Part shown: positions 32,870 to 46,689 of the stretch, piece after piece | How positions within the stretch are numbered: position 1 is the stretch's first letter | Layout of the letters: the number at the start of each line of letters is the position of its first letter | Assembly (NCBI GenBank): GCA_021464245.1 | Contig: JADCRB010000043.1 | Span: 4,582,794 to 4,646,793 of the forward strand | Direction: 5' to 3' | DNA length: 64,000 bases | Source: Carallia brachiata | Lineage: Eukaryota > Streptophyta > Magnoliopsida > Malpighiales > Rhizophoraceae | Notes under the pieces: model-generated | Seen by the model: only the letters and a program-made list of their open reading frames with translations | Database searches by the model: none | What the model was told of the DNA's origin: nothing | Program-made: the position numbers and the translations under genes

Positions 32870-35006
32870 ATGGAAACCGATAGCAAAAATGCTGAGACTC
32901 AAGTTCAGCCTTCCGCTGCCTCCCCCGGCACTTCTATTCCTCCAGTTCCAGCGGCTCAAGTTCAGCCTTCTGCTGCATACCCTCTTGCCACCCAAGAGAA
33001 CCCCTCTTTTCCTTATTTGAGCCAACAAATATTGCTTTTTTTTTTTTTTTGTTTTGTTTTAATGAAAAAAATTACAGTAGTTCCTTCTGCTTTCGTTTGT
33101 CAATGCAACGTACTCGCCACTCTCGGACTGAGAGAGTCCAAGTCTGACCACCCTGTTCTTTTTTGTTCATTCTTATGATTTTTTTTTTTTCCGGTTGTCT
33201 TTGCTTTTTTGTTTTTCTTCAACCTCCAGATTGTTTTCCCATGGTGGGAATGGGATTGTTGGTTCCAAATTTCAATTCCGAATTTTCGTGAGGTTTTAAT
33301 TTGCTGACTTTCTTTGTCTTTATTATAAAAAAAGGAAAATAAGTATAGCTATATGAGTTACGAAAATTGTGACATGCGTGTTAGCATAATATAAAATAAT
33401 TTATAAATTGTTTACTCTCGTGACGACAAAAAAAAAAAAAAAAAAAAAACTCTTAGCTCTAAAAAATTGGGGTTTGATTAGCAGCTTGGTGTTTAGAAAA
33501 TGGTATTCGCGATTAATATTTGCGTTCAATCTGAACTCTTTTGATTGCTAGCTCTCATGGGGCCACCATGCAGGGCCTTGCATTTGGCCTCAAGTTAGAA
33601 CAATGATGGTACAATTTCACCATTTTGTTCATGCCATTTTGGTCTGTATATGTCAAAGAGGAGAGAATGATTCAGGCGGCTAAAGAGTTTCCCACTTTTT
33701 TTTGATGATTATTGTCGTTCCCCTCTCTAAATGGAAACGAACAATTGTAACATCTAATGGCCATTGTAAATCTGGTCATATTTTCTTTTTAGTCTTTTGT
33801 TTAATTATCAGCACAAATGTCTCCCCTTTTACGCTTGCATTGTTAATTTCTGTGAAAAGCATAAAAAAAAATTTTCAAACTTTTGCAATATGTACTACTC
33901 GATCCATTCTTTTTGTATCGACTTGACCTATTAATGAGTTGTGCAGCGGAGCAAGATGTGCAGATCTCACAAAATGCTATGCTACAAGGGTATCCGTTAA
34001 TTAATGAGGTTTGTTCTTATTTTGTTTCACTTTTTGAAATAAATTTTGCCATTTTGCTTATTAGTATGTTCTTTTACCAAAGCTAACTCTCTGTGTTGTA
34101 GGATAAGTTTGTTTAATTTGGAGTTCATATTCACCAATTTGACTATTGGCAGTTTAAACACTGATTTTTACTTTACAAGTAAAAAAAAGTGCCTAGGCAA
34201 GATGTGTGCATGAAAAACTAGGATTCCATGGAATGTTTGGTGCACCTTATATCAAAATTTGCGTTACAAATTTGAACTCCGAAGAATGAATAAAAGAATA
34301 ATTAATAGTTACGTAGAAGTCAATTATTGTTCACATTTTCATCCTCTACATTAGTTTGGTATAAATTTCTTGATTCTATTTTATTTATTCTCCCTTTAAA
34401 ATATATTTTAAGGACACTCTGAATTGAAAATCCATCTTGAGTGAATTCGCTGCCAAAATGAAGAAGTCTCATCCTACTTACGATGCCTTTCAGTTTTATG
34501 TTTCCACCGTAAATTTTAATGGTAAGACTTACTGTGGTGTAAGTTCTAAAAGGAAAATAGATGCGGAGCAGAAAGCAGCACGTACTATGATGAAATTGCT
34601 TCAAGGTATCTTAAATTTTGTGGTAACTAGGGTTACACTTTTAAGTATTGTTTTTTTTATTTGTTTTGAGGTTGATCGTTGAAGCTTTATTCAAGATGAG
34701 TCTGCAACTCTTTCGAGAATCATCAAACCCCTTGGAGGATCAGAGAAGTCGAAGAACTAGGACAATCTGTGGATGATGGTTCCAGTTCAAAAAAACAAAG
34801 AACGAGCTAGACAACAGCCTTAAAAAGAAATCATGTAATGGCTAACCCAATAGCAGATTCCAGGGCTGCCACCGTTGGAACCAATGAAGCAAATGATTGA
34901 CCCATCATATCGTCGCAAGAAACGGAATATACCAAAAAGTTCAAATTCACCAGCTAAAGGTAAAAGAAAGTGGCGCCTTAGAACTGTCAGCAATTTGAAG
35001 TTCTAG
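32870..35006 (+). pseudogene. dsRNA-binding-domain gene, copy I (possibly broken)
   Basis: An ATG at 32,870 follows a leader with CAA/CAG repeats and opens METDSKNAETQVQPSAASPG, with a repeated AQVQPSAA-Y motif. Further exon-like pieces follow: AEQDVQISQNAMLQGYPLIN at about 33,948-34,011 before a GT donor, then a double-stranded RNA-binding domain at about 34,440-34,606 (FAAKMKKSHPTYD, VNFNGKTYCGVSSKRK, DAEQKAARTMMKLLQ) before another GT. A C-terminal basic piece ends with a stop at 35,004-35,006. The layout resembles plant DRB-type proteins, which help Dicer-like enzymes. Exon phases do not join cleanly and in-frame stops occur, so a pseudogene is likelier than a working gene. Confidence 0.65.
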
Positions 35007-37830
35007 TTGAGCAATTGGATTATTTTGTATGGACGCAAATCATAACGGGATTACACTTGTTTGGTCTCTTGAATCCCTTTTAAGTGCTGTGGAACACTGG
35101 ATTTATTTTAGTTTGTTTAGTTTGGAACTTACTTCAGTTCAGTATGGCAACATGAAGTCAGTTTATTGTTTGGCAGTCTAGAACTTTGGATTCAGTGACA
35201 TCTTTGCCTATAATTGCACGACTATGATCCGATCACTTTCTTTAAAGGATCTGACTAGTTATACCAAGTTTGGTGCACTGAGTTAGATACCGAATAATAT
35301 TTTATTATTTTTTTAAAAAAATTTAAAACTTAGATATAGAAGGTGTTATTTTAAACGTAAAATGTAGACAAATGTGTAAGAGTCGCTGCAAAAAAAATTT
35401 CTGTCCGAATTCTTTTTTAAACAACACAAAAAAAGAATAGCACACACTCAGTTAACGTAACATTTCCCTTCTTTAAAACAAGCCGTCAAACATGTGAGGT
35501 GCTATGGGCTAATTCGTTTGCAGTTACTCTCTCTCGTCTGTAACGACCTGTGAGGTTTTTTTTTCTTGTTTTTTCTTATGTGATAAAAAAAAAAAAAAAA
35601 AAAAAAACAAGCCTTCAAAAGTAACTCCACAATCACAAACAAGTTATAGGGTTGTTACCCTCGGTAAGTGACAAAAGCCTAGGGTAAAAAGCCTCGTCAA
35701 CTTGTACAAGCCCCTGTCCTCGAGATGGTTTGTTTGCCAGCGAGTACCCAATAGGAGTAGATGCATTTTCAAAAAAAAAAAAATGTAAGTATTCCAGGTG
35801 ATTTTGTTCCGGTCAGGACCCGATTGAAATTACGATTGATATTTTTAAAATTAAAATTAATATTTTTAAAATATTTATTATTTTTATATTTAAAAAATTA
35901 TTAATTTAAGTTAAAATTATCAGTCATAATTTCAATTAAAATACTATTCAAAATAAAAATACTCGAGAGATATAGAAGCTTGCACTTTTCAAAAACAGTC
36001 CTCACACTGTATAGGCTTACAGGAGCGTATATAAAAGGGCATGAAAAGCCGCAAAACCGTCCATGACCTTCATGTAGGGACAGGAGCACCGACACATACC
36101 CTAGATTTGTCCTTACCTAGAATTGCATCCTTTTTTAACAAATTCATAATTTGTTTATTAAAATTCAAATCAGAATAGTCACATAAAGGTGATAAAATGG
36201 AAAAAAGTTAAGATTCAAGCTTTAGTCCTATCAAAGACTCCTCTTTATAATTGGTAATTTTTCACCTAAAAATTGACAGATTCTTTTTTTTTTTTAATAA
36301 GAATTTCTTATAGAGAAATTAATTTTAAAAGATTGAATCTTAAATCATTCGTCTAATTTGCACCATTTCAAGTTCATTTTTATCTTGAGGAAGATGCATA
36401 TTGTAAACCAACAAGTCTCTTACGACTTTAATTTCATTTTAACTTCTTAAGCTTAGTACAAATTCAACATTATATAGAAAAGATTTTCTTGTTGCTGATC
36501 AAAATGAGAAAGTAGGGGTGGTTGTCTTATAAATCCTCTTAAGGAGGATTGTGTTGAGGCATCATATAGTGAGTTAGGCTGCGCCTCTACACTAAATCTG
36601 TAGAAGAGTATATTCTTAGGTATTCAATAAATGTCACTAGTCAGTTCTAAAATTGTGTGCAATTAGACGTATATTTAGTCCCACTTTGCTCTCCCAAATG
36701 CTTGAACTTTGGTTGAATGATAGCGCCGACAAGTAGCTTTATCACTTGAATTACACGCTCAGTGGTAGAAAAGATTTTATTATCAACTCATATGAAGAAA
36801 AAACAAAGAAAAGTAAAATACCAACTAGGTGGCATTCCATTCTCTCGAAGCCCAATTCTTGCGTTTTGTATTCTTGTTTTTCTGGAATTAAATAATCGGT
36901 TGTTGATTAGGCTTCTCTGTCCAATTTAGGTTCAACGAATTGAAGAATCTTTGACACATGTTTACAGACCAACAATGCTCTCTACTTCGGCCATTTATAG
37001 AGTTGGGTTGGGTTGTGAGTTTCGATTTTGGGTTTCTGTTTTCTGAAAGTGAAAGTGGTTGTGAGTTGTAGAAGGTTAAGGGGCCATTTAAATTACTTAT
37101 TGTTGTAGGCAAGAAACTTACAATCATATAGCTTAGTCGAGTGTTACTTGGCCCAATTGTTCCCCCTCAACTTCTTCATGTCCCAGGCTTGAGTTTAAAG
37201 ACTCTTTTCGTTTTTAATTTTTATTTTATATATACACACAAAAACACACACATTTCTAAATACACGCACCCACGCACACACATTCTAAGTGTCCCTTCTC
37301 GATACTAAAAATTATTTTTCCTTTTCTTTTTTTATTATTTTTTGACTTCTCATTTCCTCTTTGTTTACTAATTTTTTTTCATTTATTTTTAAAATTACAA
37401 TAAATTTTCTTATATTTATATTAGTATTATTTTAACAATGTTTCATCTTTTAATAAAACAAATTATTAGCAGTAGATATTATTAAAAAAGAAAAAAATAT
37501 ATTTAGAAACATGTTGTATGTTTAAATATGTATTTGTTTACAAAATTGACTTCAATTTTACGAATTATAACAGTTATAATAAATAATTTTAATTTTCACA
37601 ATTTTCTATTGCACAATCATATAAGATATAAATGATTCTTTGTATATAAAAAAATGCATTCGATTGTATGAAAAGTAAAAAAATTTAAAACATTCGAATT
37701 CACATGATAATTATAATATTTATTATACGGAATAACTAATATAATTTTTTCATTTCCATCATATGTATTAGTTTTGTTACTATATCTATGTATACATATA
37801 AAGTTTGCCCTCTAAAATTTTTTCTAAGTC
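35007..37830. other. Intergenic, no gene seen
   Basis: AT-rich, with long A runs (for example 35,587-35,607) and a short palindrome AATCCTC TTAA GAGGATT near 36,530. No supported coding region or RNA gene. Confidence 0.5.
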
Positions 37831-37834
37831 TGCC

Positions 37835-38716
37835 ACTGATTGTTGTAAGAGGAATTGAATCGGAAATCTGTTGTAGATTAAGAGGTCTTGTTGTTGATGC
37901 TTGCGATCTAATAAGACAATTAATAAATATTTATGCACATACGAAAAGTTAACCAGACAGTATTCATTGCAATAATTAGTGTATTTTGTACAACTGGAAT
38001 AATAAAATATGAAATGAAAAAATATCACTATTTTTCTAGTTCACATTTTCTCATTACAGTTTCACAAAATATACTAATTGTTACAATATAAATATAATAT
38101 GGATAAATTTTTATATGCCCTTGTAACTAAGCTCTAAGACAGTAATGGAATAATTTTGTGCGTAATTTCTCATCTCAAACTTTAATCTTTCAGATGACAT
38201 AATCGTTATAGAAAGCATACTCATTAAGAAAAATAAAAACCAGAATTTTTAGTTTTTTTGTTTAATAAACAATTTAGAATTTTTTTGATTCATTATCTTG
38301 TGATTGTTCTTCTAATGGTGATACTACAGTATTATATTATGCAAATAATGATGACACCTAATAAAGAAGAAGCCATATTCACAGGAATGAAATCAGGGAA
38401 ATTGTTTGATCATATACTTGTATTAATTAATAGGAATTTAGGCAAAGTAACGATATGAAATCAAGTCATAATGTTGGGGACTAATTACAATACTGGATCA
38501 CAAGTAATTTTCTTCGAATAAGTTTGCTCAAAAACCAAAAAATATAAAACAAAAAGAAAAAGAAAAAAAAAAAGGATAAGGTGCGGTAACTGGTAAGTTA
38601 TTAGTCACACTATCTTTATTTCCTATTTCCTATCACACAATGCTCACTATTTTGCATCACTCTATTCATAGTGCATGTACAGGAAGATGGAACTTGCCAT
38701 TTCATTACATTTCTTT

Positions 38717-38766
<50 letters not shown>

Positions 38767-38995
38767 GCCACATTTATAAAATGTTTATTCTTCATATTAC
38801 CAAATCTATTAGGTTTAGACTCGACCACCAAAGCCAGTTTTGGTCCGATTCAAAAAAATTGGAACTAATCTAAATTGTTTGGTTGGTTCCATTTCCAAAC
38901 CATAATTGATCAGGTGAACAAACTCTTCGTTGTTTAAGCTTTTAGAACTACAGGCTAATTGTCAGTTTCAACTGGGGCTCGGCAACAAAAATAAC
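37835..38995. repeat. Duplicated module copy 3
   Basis: Aligns with 24,050-25,020 and, for its first half, with 30,790-31,200 and 59,570-60,000. It contains a (TA)15 run at 38,721-38,750 followed by poly-T, where copy 1 has none. No gene is seen in it. Confidence 0.7.
38721..38766. repeat. (TA)n microsatellite plus poly-T
   Basis: Fifteen AT units, then about 16 T. It produces spurious Tyr/Ile-rich frames on both strands. Confidence 0.92.
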
Positions 38996-39049
38996 AAAAA
39001 AAGAAGAAAAGAAAAGAAAAGATTATTTGTCCCAAGACCTTTTTTTTTT

Positions 39050-42000
39050 AATCTATTCAGTTGCTCCCTTACCGTTTTCATTAATATGTTATCATGTGAT
39101 TAATGAATGGATTTTTTTTTTTTGAACCAAATTAGTGGATGGAGTAGCAACCAATTCTTTATGTATCATCAACAGCGGATCCAAAAAAAAATCTCAGAGG
39201 GGCCAAACTTCATATATATAAATACAACAAAAAATAATATATTAATTATTATAAATAATAAATATTATAATTATATTATGTGAGTAGTAATGTTTTAATT
39301 TTTTTATTTTTTATACGATTAAATACATTTTTTATATAAATAATTATTTAATTGTTTAATCATTTATCTCTCATTTGATTATAAAATTTTTTATAGTATT
39401 CCTTGAAAAAAATTATTTAGTATAATTATTGTAACTGTTAAAATTGAGTCAATTTTATAAACGAATATATGTTTAAATATACATTGTGTTTTTAAATATT
39501 TTTTCCTTTTTAATAACAATCATTATTAATAATTTGTTTTATTAAAAGAAGCTATTTAAAAAAAGTGCTAATATTAATATATATCAAAAATATTATTGAA
39601 ATAATATTAAAAGTAAATGGAAATAATTTTAGTAAATACATTGGAAATAGTTTACCAAAAAAACAAGAAAAAAAACAAAAATGTAAATAGAAAAAAGAAA
39701 CCATTTCTTAAAACAAAGAAAAAAATAGAAAAGCAAATTGGCCAAAAAAAAGGGAAAACAAAAAACCAGTAGGAGTGTGGAAGAGAAGGATTGTACCTTA
39801 GACCTTTACAAATGGAGGGGCAGCAACGGAAAAACCGAGGGCGGGTAAGATGTGCATTCCACTGATGCTAGCGTCAAGTTCTGAGAAATTTAGCCTATAA
39901 TTATATATGGTTTAAAACATGAGGGTGGGCAGTTCCCACCACCTGAACGTGGATCTGTTAGTGTGTATCGTTGACCAAACAACTAAAGTGTTATCCTTTG
40001 TTTGGAAAAAAAGAAAAAAAGAATGTGAGAAAAAAGAATATAAAAAAAATATTGAAAAGAATAAATGTGTATCATTATTTTTATATTTGAGAGAGTATAA
40101 TATGAGAGAATAAAGTTAAAAATATTTTATTTAAAAATTAATAAAAAATTAAGAGAATAATATATATATTTAATACCAATTTTTTCTTTAAAAATTAATA
40201 ATAAAAAAAAAAAGAAAATCAGGACACAAAAGTAATTAACTTAAAAAACAAAAAAAAAGATAAAAAAAAAAAAAGGGGAGGACGGCTGCACCTTCTTTCC
40301 TGTGTGATTAGAGATGTCAAAAAGTGACCCGACCCGATAACCTGTTTGAAATCATCCGAAAAAATTGGGTCAGGAACCCGATTTTTCAACACGAATTCAA
40401 AAGTGACTCAATCCGAAAATGACCCAAAAATTTTAGGTTGGATCCGGGTTACTCGTTGTGTTAAGAAAAAGACAAAATAGTGAAAATTTTTTTGACTTTT
40501 ACCTTTGACTTATCTTTTTTAAATATTAATTAGTACAATTTTAGTAAAATATAAATATATATGACGCAAAATTAAATTTAAACGTTTAGTTCATTATAGA
40601 AATAAATTTTAAATTTAATTGAAATGTTTTATTTTAGTGAAAAATGACTTAAAAAAATAATTGTTCAGTGCGAATTCGACCCAAATTCGATATGAATCTA
40701 ACCTGAATCGGAAACGACCCAACCCGAACCTGAACCGAATGTAACGTAATATAAAAGTAACCCAACTAAAAATGACACGGACCCAAAACGACAAAATCCA
40801 AACCCAACCCAACCCGACTTTTTGACACCATTAGGTGTGATAGACTTGGTTCCTCCCAACCAAGGTGGGGTCCAGGAAAAAAAATTGCACTCCATTTTTT
40901 CGTTTGATTTGTTTTCTTGTTTCCCCAACAATACCACTCTTCCGTTTTTACTCTCATTCCTTCTTTTTTGTGGATTTTCTCTTTATTGAACTAAACACAT
41001 CATATAACAATTGTGAGAAGTATATGCTTAAAATCTCTCAATTAATATATTCATCAATTACACTATAAATTAAGATTTCAACTCCTTATATACTATATTC
41101 TAACAACTTCTACTTCAACTTCAATTTCTACCACATTAAATAATTGATCAGTCATAATTTTTTCCATCCAAAAATTCCAAACAAGCTGTAAGCTTCAATG
41201 TGATATTTAAAAAGTTTATTGTCCCATTTGGCTTAGAGCGTTGCCTATTTACTGTTGAAATATTTCGATTAGTTTCATAGAAAAAAAAAATCCAACTATT
41301 AACCCTCCTCTCACCAACCAAATTAGAATAAGAACATACTGCTTTATTCTTTTTCGATCATAAATTATATACACACTCCCTATTTGGGATATATAACCTA
41401 TGTTCTATTTGCGGAGTGGAATAGCAAAACACTTGCTTGCATATTGGGATGTTGGTATGTATATGTTAAAATTTTAAGTTCATAACATAAATGACTTGAT
41501 GTGTAAGTGACCGGTTCAAATGTGTAAAAAATAGCACTTTGATTGTTTAACAAGTTTTCAAAAAATTTTATTTATTTATTTATAAAAAGAAAATTCAGCC
41601 TGGATTTGTCTCTTTGACCGAGTAGCCAGCCCTTCCATCCTTCACCTTATCTAGTTTGTTATATTTAACCGTGGAAAAAAAGGTACTTAATCCAATATTT
41701 TATCCCCGCGTGTAGAGGATGCACTTAACTAAACTTCCGGATTAGATTAAGCTCGAAATCAATGTGATAGACTAGAATGATTCCTCAAAGAGTTAGCATC
41801 GGAGTAGGAGTAGGAGAAGAATAGAATGGTTCAAGTTGAACACTTCTTTCGGTCCTCATTTCTCTCAGCGCTCATTATAAGAAACCACAGAAGAGAGCGA
41901 AAATTTTGACAACAAGCCAGCCCACATTTCTGTTTCAATTTCACCCATCTCTAGTTACTTAAGGAAACCCTTAATTCCTCCATGATCTTTCTGTCAAATA

Positions 42001-42180
42001 CAATGTGGCAGCATCTAATCATCCTTGTTCAATTCTTAAGTCATCAATTCATTATAACTATCAAAACTAGCTCTCTGGTTGTTAAAAGGGTTCACAAAAG
42101 TTTTGTTAGGAGAGAACAATCTGGGTGAAATTCGGAAATCTTGACGATGTCCTAAGTAATGATGGTCCCTTTCGTACACA
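39050..42180. repeat. Second segmental duplication, copy I, with 2-kb insert
   Basis: 39,050-39,175 and 41,190-42,175 match 45,645-46,600 in order (GAAAATTCAGCCTGGATTTG, GCACTTAACTAAACTTCCGG and others). The segment 39,176-41,189 has no counterpart there, so it inserted into this copy or was lost from the other. Confidence 0.75.
40312..40842. mobile_element. Non-autonomous TIR element rich in GACCC words
   Basis: The left end GATGTCAAAAAGTGACCCG and right end CCCGACTTTTTGACACC are inverted. Between them lie dispersed GACCCG/AACCCGAACC motifs on both strands. This is the pattern of small plant hAT-like MITEs. GTGTGA occurs just outside both ends, but an exact 8-base duplication could not be aligned, so the superfamily is uncertain. 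It sits inside the 2-kb insert. Confidence 0.55.
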
Positions 42181-42319
42181 AAATGAACCCCTATGTCCAA
42201 GAAAAGCATCGTTGACACGAATAATTTCTGCCAATTATGGTTTTCGTGGACATAGCGGTAAGTTTTATATTTGAAAGTGAACCAGTAGAGATCATGTGCA
42301 GCATAACTGGGCAATTATC

Positions 42320-45110
42320 TAGAGTTAAAGGACGAAGCTCGAGACTGCGGTTCGTCAAGCTCTTGTATTTCTCATATCAGCTTCAATTTGTCTATTAAGT
42401 TTCTTGTCTGATGTACTAATTTATTCATTATAAAAATTAAATTCCAGCTTTTATGTTGTGGTGCCAAAATGCCAATGAGTAATGTTGTGTGTACATTAAA
42501 TATTTTTATTCTCACCACTCCGTCTCTCCAATTCTGTAGTTTCCTCTTCTTGTAGGTGGGTTTGATAGAAGCTTCAGTTGATAAAGTAAACCAACAACGT
42601 CAACTTTCTCCTCTGGTGAAACCACTACTACTTTTCGTACTTCGGACCTTTATTTTTTTCCTTGAGTGAAACCATTAATTGTGTTTGTGATTTGGCATTT
42701 TTTTTTTTTACCTATGAAGAAGTTTGTGATTTGGCATTGTTTTGAAACTGGAGCTAAGTATTGAGATATTGCCTTCTGATGAAAAATACCTTCGTAAAAT
42801 GAATGAAGATCTTGATGTCAATTTTGCATTTTGAAGGCACATGATTTATAATTGGTATGCATTAATAATATAGTATTAATGATGTCCACAACACCGCCAT
42901 CCCCCAATTGGATCCCAACACAAATAAGGTCCTAGCACTGGCTTGGCAAAACCAAATACCAAGGGCAGAGGCTCAAGATTGAAACCACTTCATGAATTGG
43001 AAGACAATGATTGTTGTTACCAAAATTCTACTAGGGACAAAAAATTGAAATTGATATGAATTAGTACGATACAAGAGAGGTACTGACCCTTACAAAACAA
43101 AAACTGATTCGTACAATTACTTGCATATTGAAAACTGGAAAAAAAAAATTTGGCTGCAAATGCTGCGATCTTGATGGCACTTTTAAGATTTAAGTCTTAG
43201 CCTTGAGTGGAATCAATTGATTTCTGATCGAGAATCATGACCCGAATTTGAGGTCCATAGCTATTCCTATTTCGAATCTTAGCTTTTGTAGTTGGAGACT
43301 ACAACTTTCAATTACTTTAGCTATTACTAAAACTACTATTCCAATCTTTTTACAGTAAGATCATCGGTGTGTTTTTTTTTTTTTTTCCTTTTTAATCTCG
43401 ATTTTTTTAGTTCCTTTATCATATACCTCATTCCGACGGCTAATGGGTCGCATCAAAGACCGCACCTCAGTCATTTTGCCTAAATATAAAGGTTATTAAT
43501 TTTCAAATTATGAAGTTGGGAACGAAATAATTTACAACAAAATTATTACTTCATTCATAAATTGTAATTGAAGTTACAAATTTACTCCAATGTTTCAAAC
43601 AAGATTTTCTCATTAGTTGTTAATTACATCAATATCGCAGATCTATAAGTATTTTAAAAATTATATGAACCCAATTTGTTTTTTTATAATTGATTTGAAT
43701 ACTTATCTAAAAAATTCTCAAAAGGTATAAACTAAAAATTTAGATGAGTCAAAAGATATAGTTTAAAAATTACTTACTATTCGGAGAAATTTGGAGAAAT
43801 GAGTAAATGCTTCAACATTTGACTTTCCAAATTTAATTGCCGCTTCTGCATGAACGCATGGAATTAGTTCTAGGGAGAGATGTGTCAAGTGGTTCAGTGT
43901 TTTGGGAATCACATTATAGACTAGCAATGAAACCAATTTCAAGTTGGTTGCTGTGGATTACAAGGGTTTGAGTTAAATCCTCTTAATTGGTTTGAAATTA
44001 ATTAGGGATAGATGTAAGGAGAAGCTCCATGATGCATGCTTGATGGGTTCTATACTCCTGCGCCCATTCAACAACTAGCGGCTGGCGCTGCCACTCAAAG
44101 TGGTTTCATTCACCACCCATATTCTCCATACAATACACGATTTAATGTTATTAAAAAGGAACGAGAAAGTGAAAAAAAAGTCATAGATTTGCTTCAGGGT
44201 TATATCATTTTATTTTTCTGAGTATTCTTCTTATTATATTCTGTTAATTAATTAACGTTCCACATCACAAATCGTGGTGTTTGTTATAGATGACAAGGTT
44301 GAATTTTGAATTCGAGGTAATTTTTCCTAAAAATGACTTAAGTAGCATCGAGATAAAATTTATTGCTGGCATTTTAGCCAGCGATAACACGGTAGCTCTG
44401 CAAATCAATGCTTCAAGCAAGGGATCAATGTCTTTATGTTGTAGAAGTGTCTTGTGTGATCTCTCTCATCATTTTTAGTTATTGCTCAGATGTTGTGAGC
44501 TGAGTAATGGATAATAATAGCTAAGAAATAAGATCTTTTAATGAGTTGGATGGTGAAAGTTGAAGGAAATGACATCTTTATTTGTCTAACTAAATAAATC
44601 CCTCGTAAATAAAATATAACTGAATGGTACATTTTGTTGAATTAAATAAAATTGCTTAAGATTAAGGTGAAGTAAATGAGCTCTTTATGAAGTGATGCTT
44701 GCTTGTCATTGTCTAGGCATAACTCAGCGTCACAGAAGTTTCAGTTCAAGTGAGGCAAGGGTAAAAAGGCATTTGTGTAGCCAACGAATGTGATGTGAAA
44801 GTGAAATATAAACATCATGCTATGAAGTCAAATCTGATGTGGAATATGCCTATAATTGTTGACGAACAAACCATTTACATACGTATATAATATTTTGGAA
44901 TTGAGCCATTTTAGGTCCGGTGAAATCGATATTTTTGAGCCCAGAATTCTTAAGCTCATTTCTCTTGACCACAATTTCACATATGTGTTGGCAACCTAGA
45001 TATCGTTCTGCCTTATTGTGGATCTATCTGGGCTTTCATTTTAAGTCCAAATGCATTAACCAAACTAGGTTTATAATAATAGCAGGGTCTCATGTTCCTA
45101 GCTCTGTCTT
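42320..45110. other. Intergenic, no recognised gene
   Basis: Short open frames at 44,036-44,221 and 44,290-44,478 have mixed codon composition but no family resemblance and no clear exon signals. I do not call them genes. A poly-T at 45,111-45,126 followed by unique sequence may mark another retroposed tail, without enough evidence to classify it. Confidence 0.4.
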
Positions 45111-45644
45111 CATTTTTTTTTTTTTTGATAAGTCAAGTATTGGAGGATTTTATTAAATAAAGAAAATTACATGTGAAAAAATCCACCCAAATAAAAGTAG
45201 TCTTAGTTGGGCAACAAAAAGTTACCGAGCAATGACACCCCAACTTATTTCAGTATACCTCAGCTAAATGGGAAGAGCAAAATCATTTGGAAAAATGAAT
45301 CACTAAAACTATATTGTCTGATAAAGATACTGAGATGACCTGATGCCGATTAATGTCATGTCCATGCAATGCATCTGTAAATAAGAGGAGAGATGGAACT
45401 TAGAAAGGAAAGTCTAAAGTTGATGCCTTTAGCTAAGAATAAGCATGAGGAAAATCTTTAATACTTAGAGTTTAAAATTTTATTTTAAAAATTTTGAGTT
45501 TAATCTCAAGAGGAAAAATTAAGAGATTTATAAAAAAAGAGAGTTATTATGTTGACCGTTGTGCAGTTTATAATACAATAAATAATAAAAAAAATGCTAA
45601 TTATAAATATTGTTTGTTCCGAGACTTTTTCTTTTTTTTTTTTT

Positions 45645-46600
45645 TTATCTATTCAGTTGCTTCCTTACAGTTTTCATTCAAATGTTATCATGTGATTAAT
45701 AATGATTTTTTTTTTTAGCCAAATTTATGGATGGTATAGGAACCAATTCGTTATGTATCGTCGACAAAACAGCCAGTGAGCCTAAATTTCAATGTGATCA
45801 TCACGTTGTGATATCCAAAAAGTCTATTGCCCCTTTTGCTCACAAGTTGCGTTGCCATTTTTCTGTTGACATATTTCCATTAATTTCAATAAAAAAAAAA
45901 AAACATTTGAAGCGGTGATATAAATAGTAAGTAATTTTTAATTGGAAAATTTATTTATTTATTTATTTTTGAAAAAAGAAAATTCAGCCTGGATTTGTTG
46001 ATTTGACCGAGTAGCGTGCCTTTCCATCTTTCACCTTAGCTAGTTTGTTATGTTTAACACTAGATAAGAAGGCACTTAATCTTTGAACCAAAAAAAAAAA
46101 AGGTAATTAATCCAATATTCTATGGTCTTTGAGAATGCACTTAACTAAACTTCCGGACTAGATCAATCTCGAAATTAATGGGATAGACTAGAATGGTTCC
46201 TTTATAAGGCTAATAGTTAGCATCGGAGTAGAAGAAGAATAGAATGGTTCAAGTTGGACACTTCTCTCGCTCCTTATAGGTCTCAACGCTCATTATAAAA
46301 TAGCACAAAAGAGAGGGAAAATTTTGCCACCAAGCCAGCCCCACCTTTCTGTTTCAATTTCATAGGCCATCTCCATTTTTTTAAGCAAAATCTCCATTCT
46401 TCCATGATCTTACTGCCAAGTACAATGTGACAGTATCTAATCTTACTTCTTCAATTCTTGAGTCATCAATATATTCTTGCTATCAAAACTAGCGCTTTGG
46501 TTGTTGAAAGTGTTCGCAAAAGTTTTAAGTTTTGTTAGGAGAGAACTATACCGAGTGATATTCGGAGATCTTAATAATGTCCTAAGTTTTGTAAGTATTA
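45645..46600. repeat. Second segmental duplication, copy II
   Basis: Counterpart of 39,050-42,180 without the 2-kb insert. A minus-strand frame open in copy I (42,036-42,314) is not kept here, so no gene is supported. Confidence 0.7.
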
Positions 46601-46689
46601 TTCATAACATCCTTAAAAATACAAGGATACCCGTCTAAAAAAAACAAGATCCGTTATAGTTACACACGATCTCTCCTCCATTCTTTGCC

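Larger units (their letters stand above)
29175..34600. repeat. Segmental duplication, copy I
   Basis: Matches 46,690-48,453 plus 59,506-64,000 in the same order (interrupted there by element C). Anchors: GCATCCTCAGTTACAATCACAACC (29,200 and 46,720), the AT-rich block at 29,560-30,650, the module at 30,655-31,200, and the dsRNA-binding gene region from 32,560. Copies differ by roughly a tenth by eye, with many indels. Confidence 0.85.

Noticed and set aside
38640..38873. Open frames around the (TA)n run on both strands
   Set aside because: They are made of Ile/Tyr and Phe repeats read from a microsatellite and poly-T, with no coding signal.
42036..42314. 92-codon minus-strand frame
   Set aside because: It is not kept open in the duplicate near 46,440-46,600, and there is no domain.
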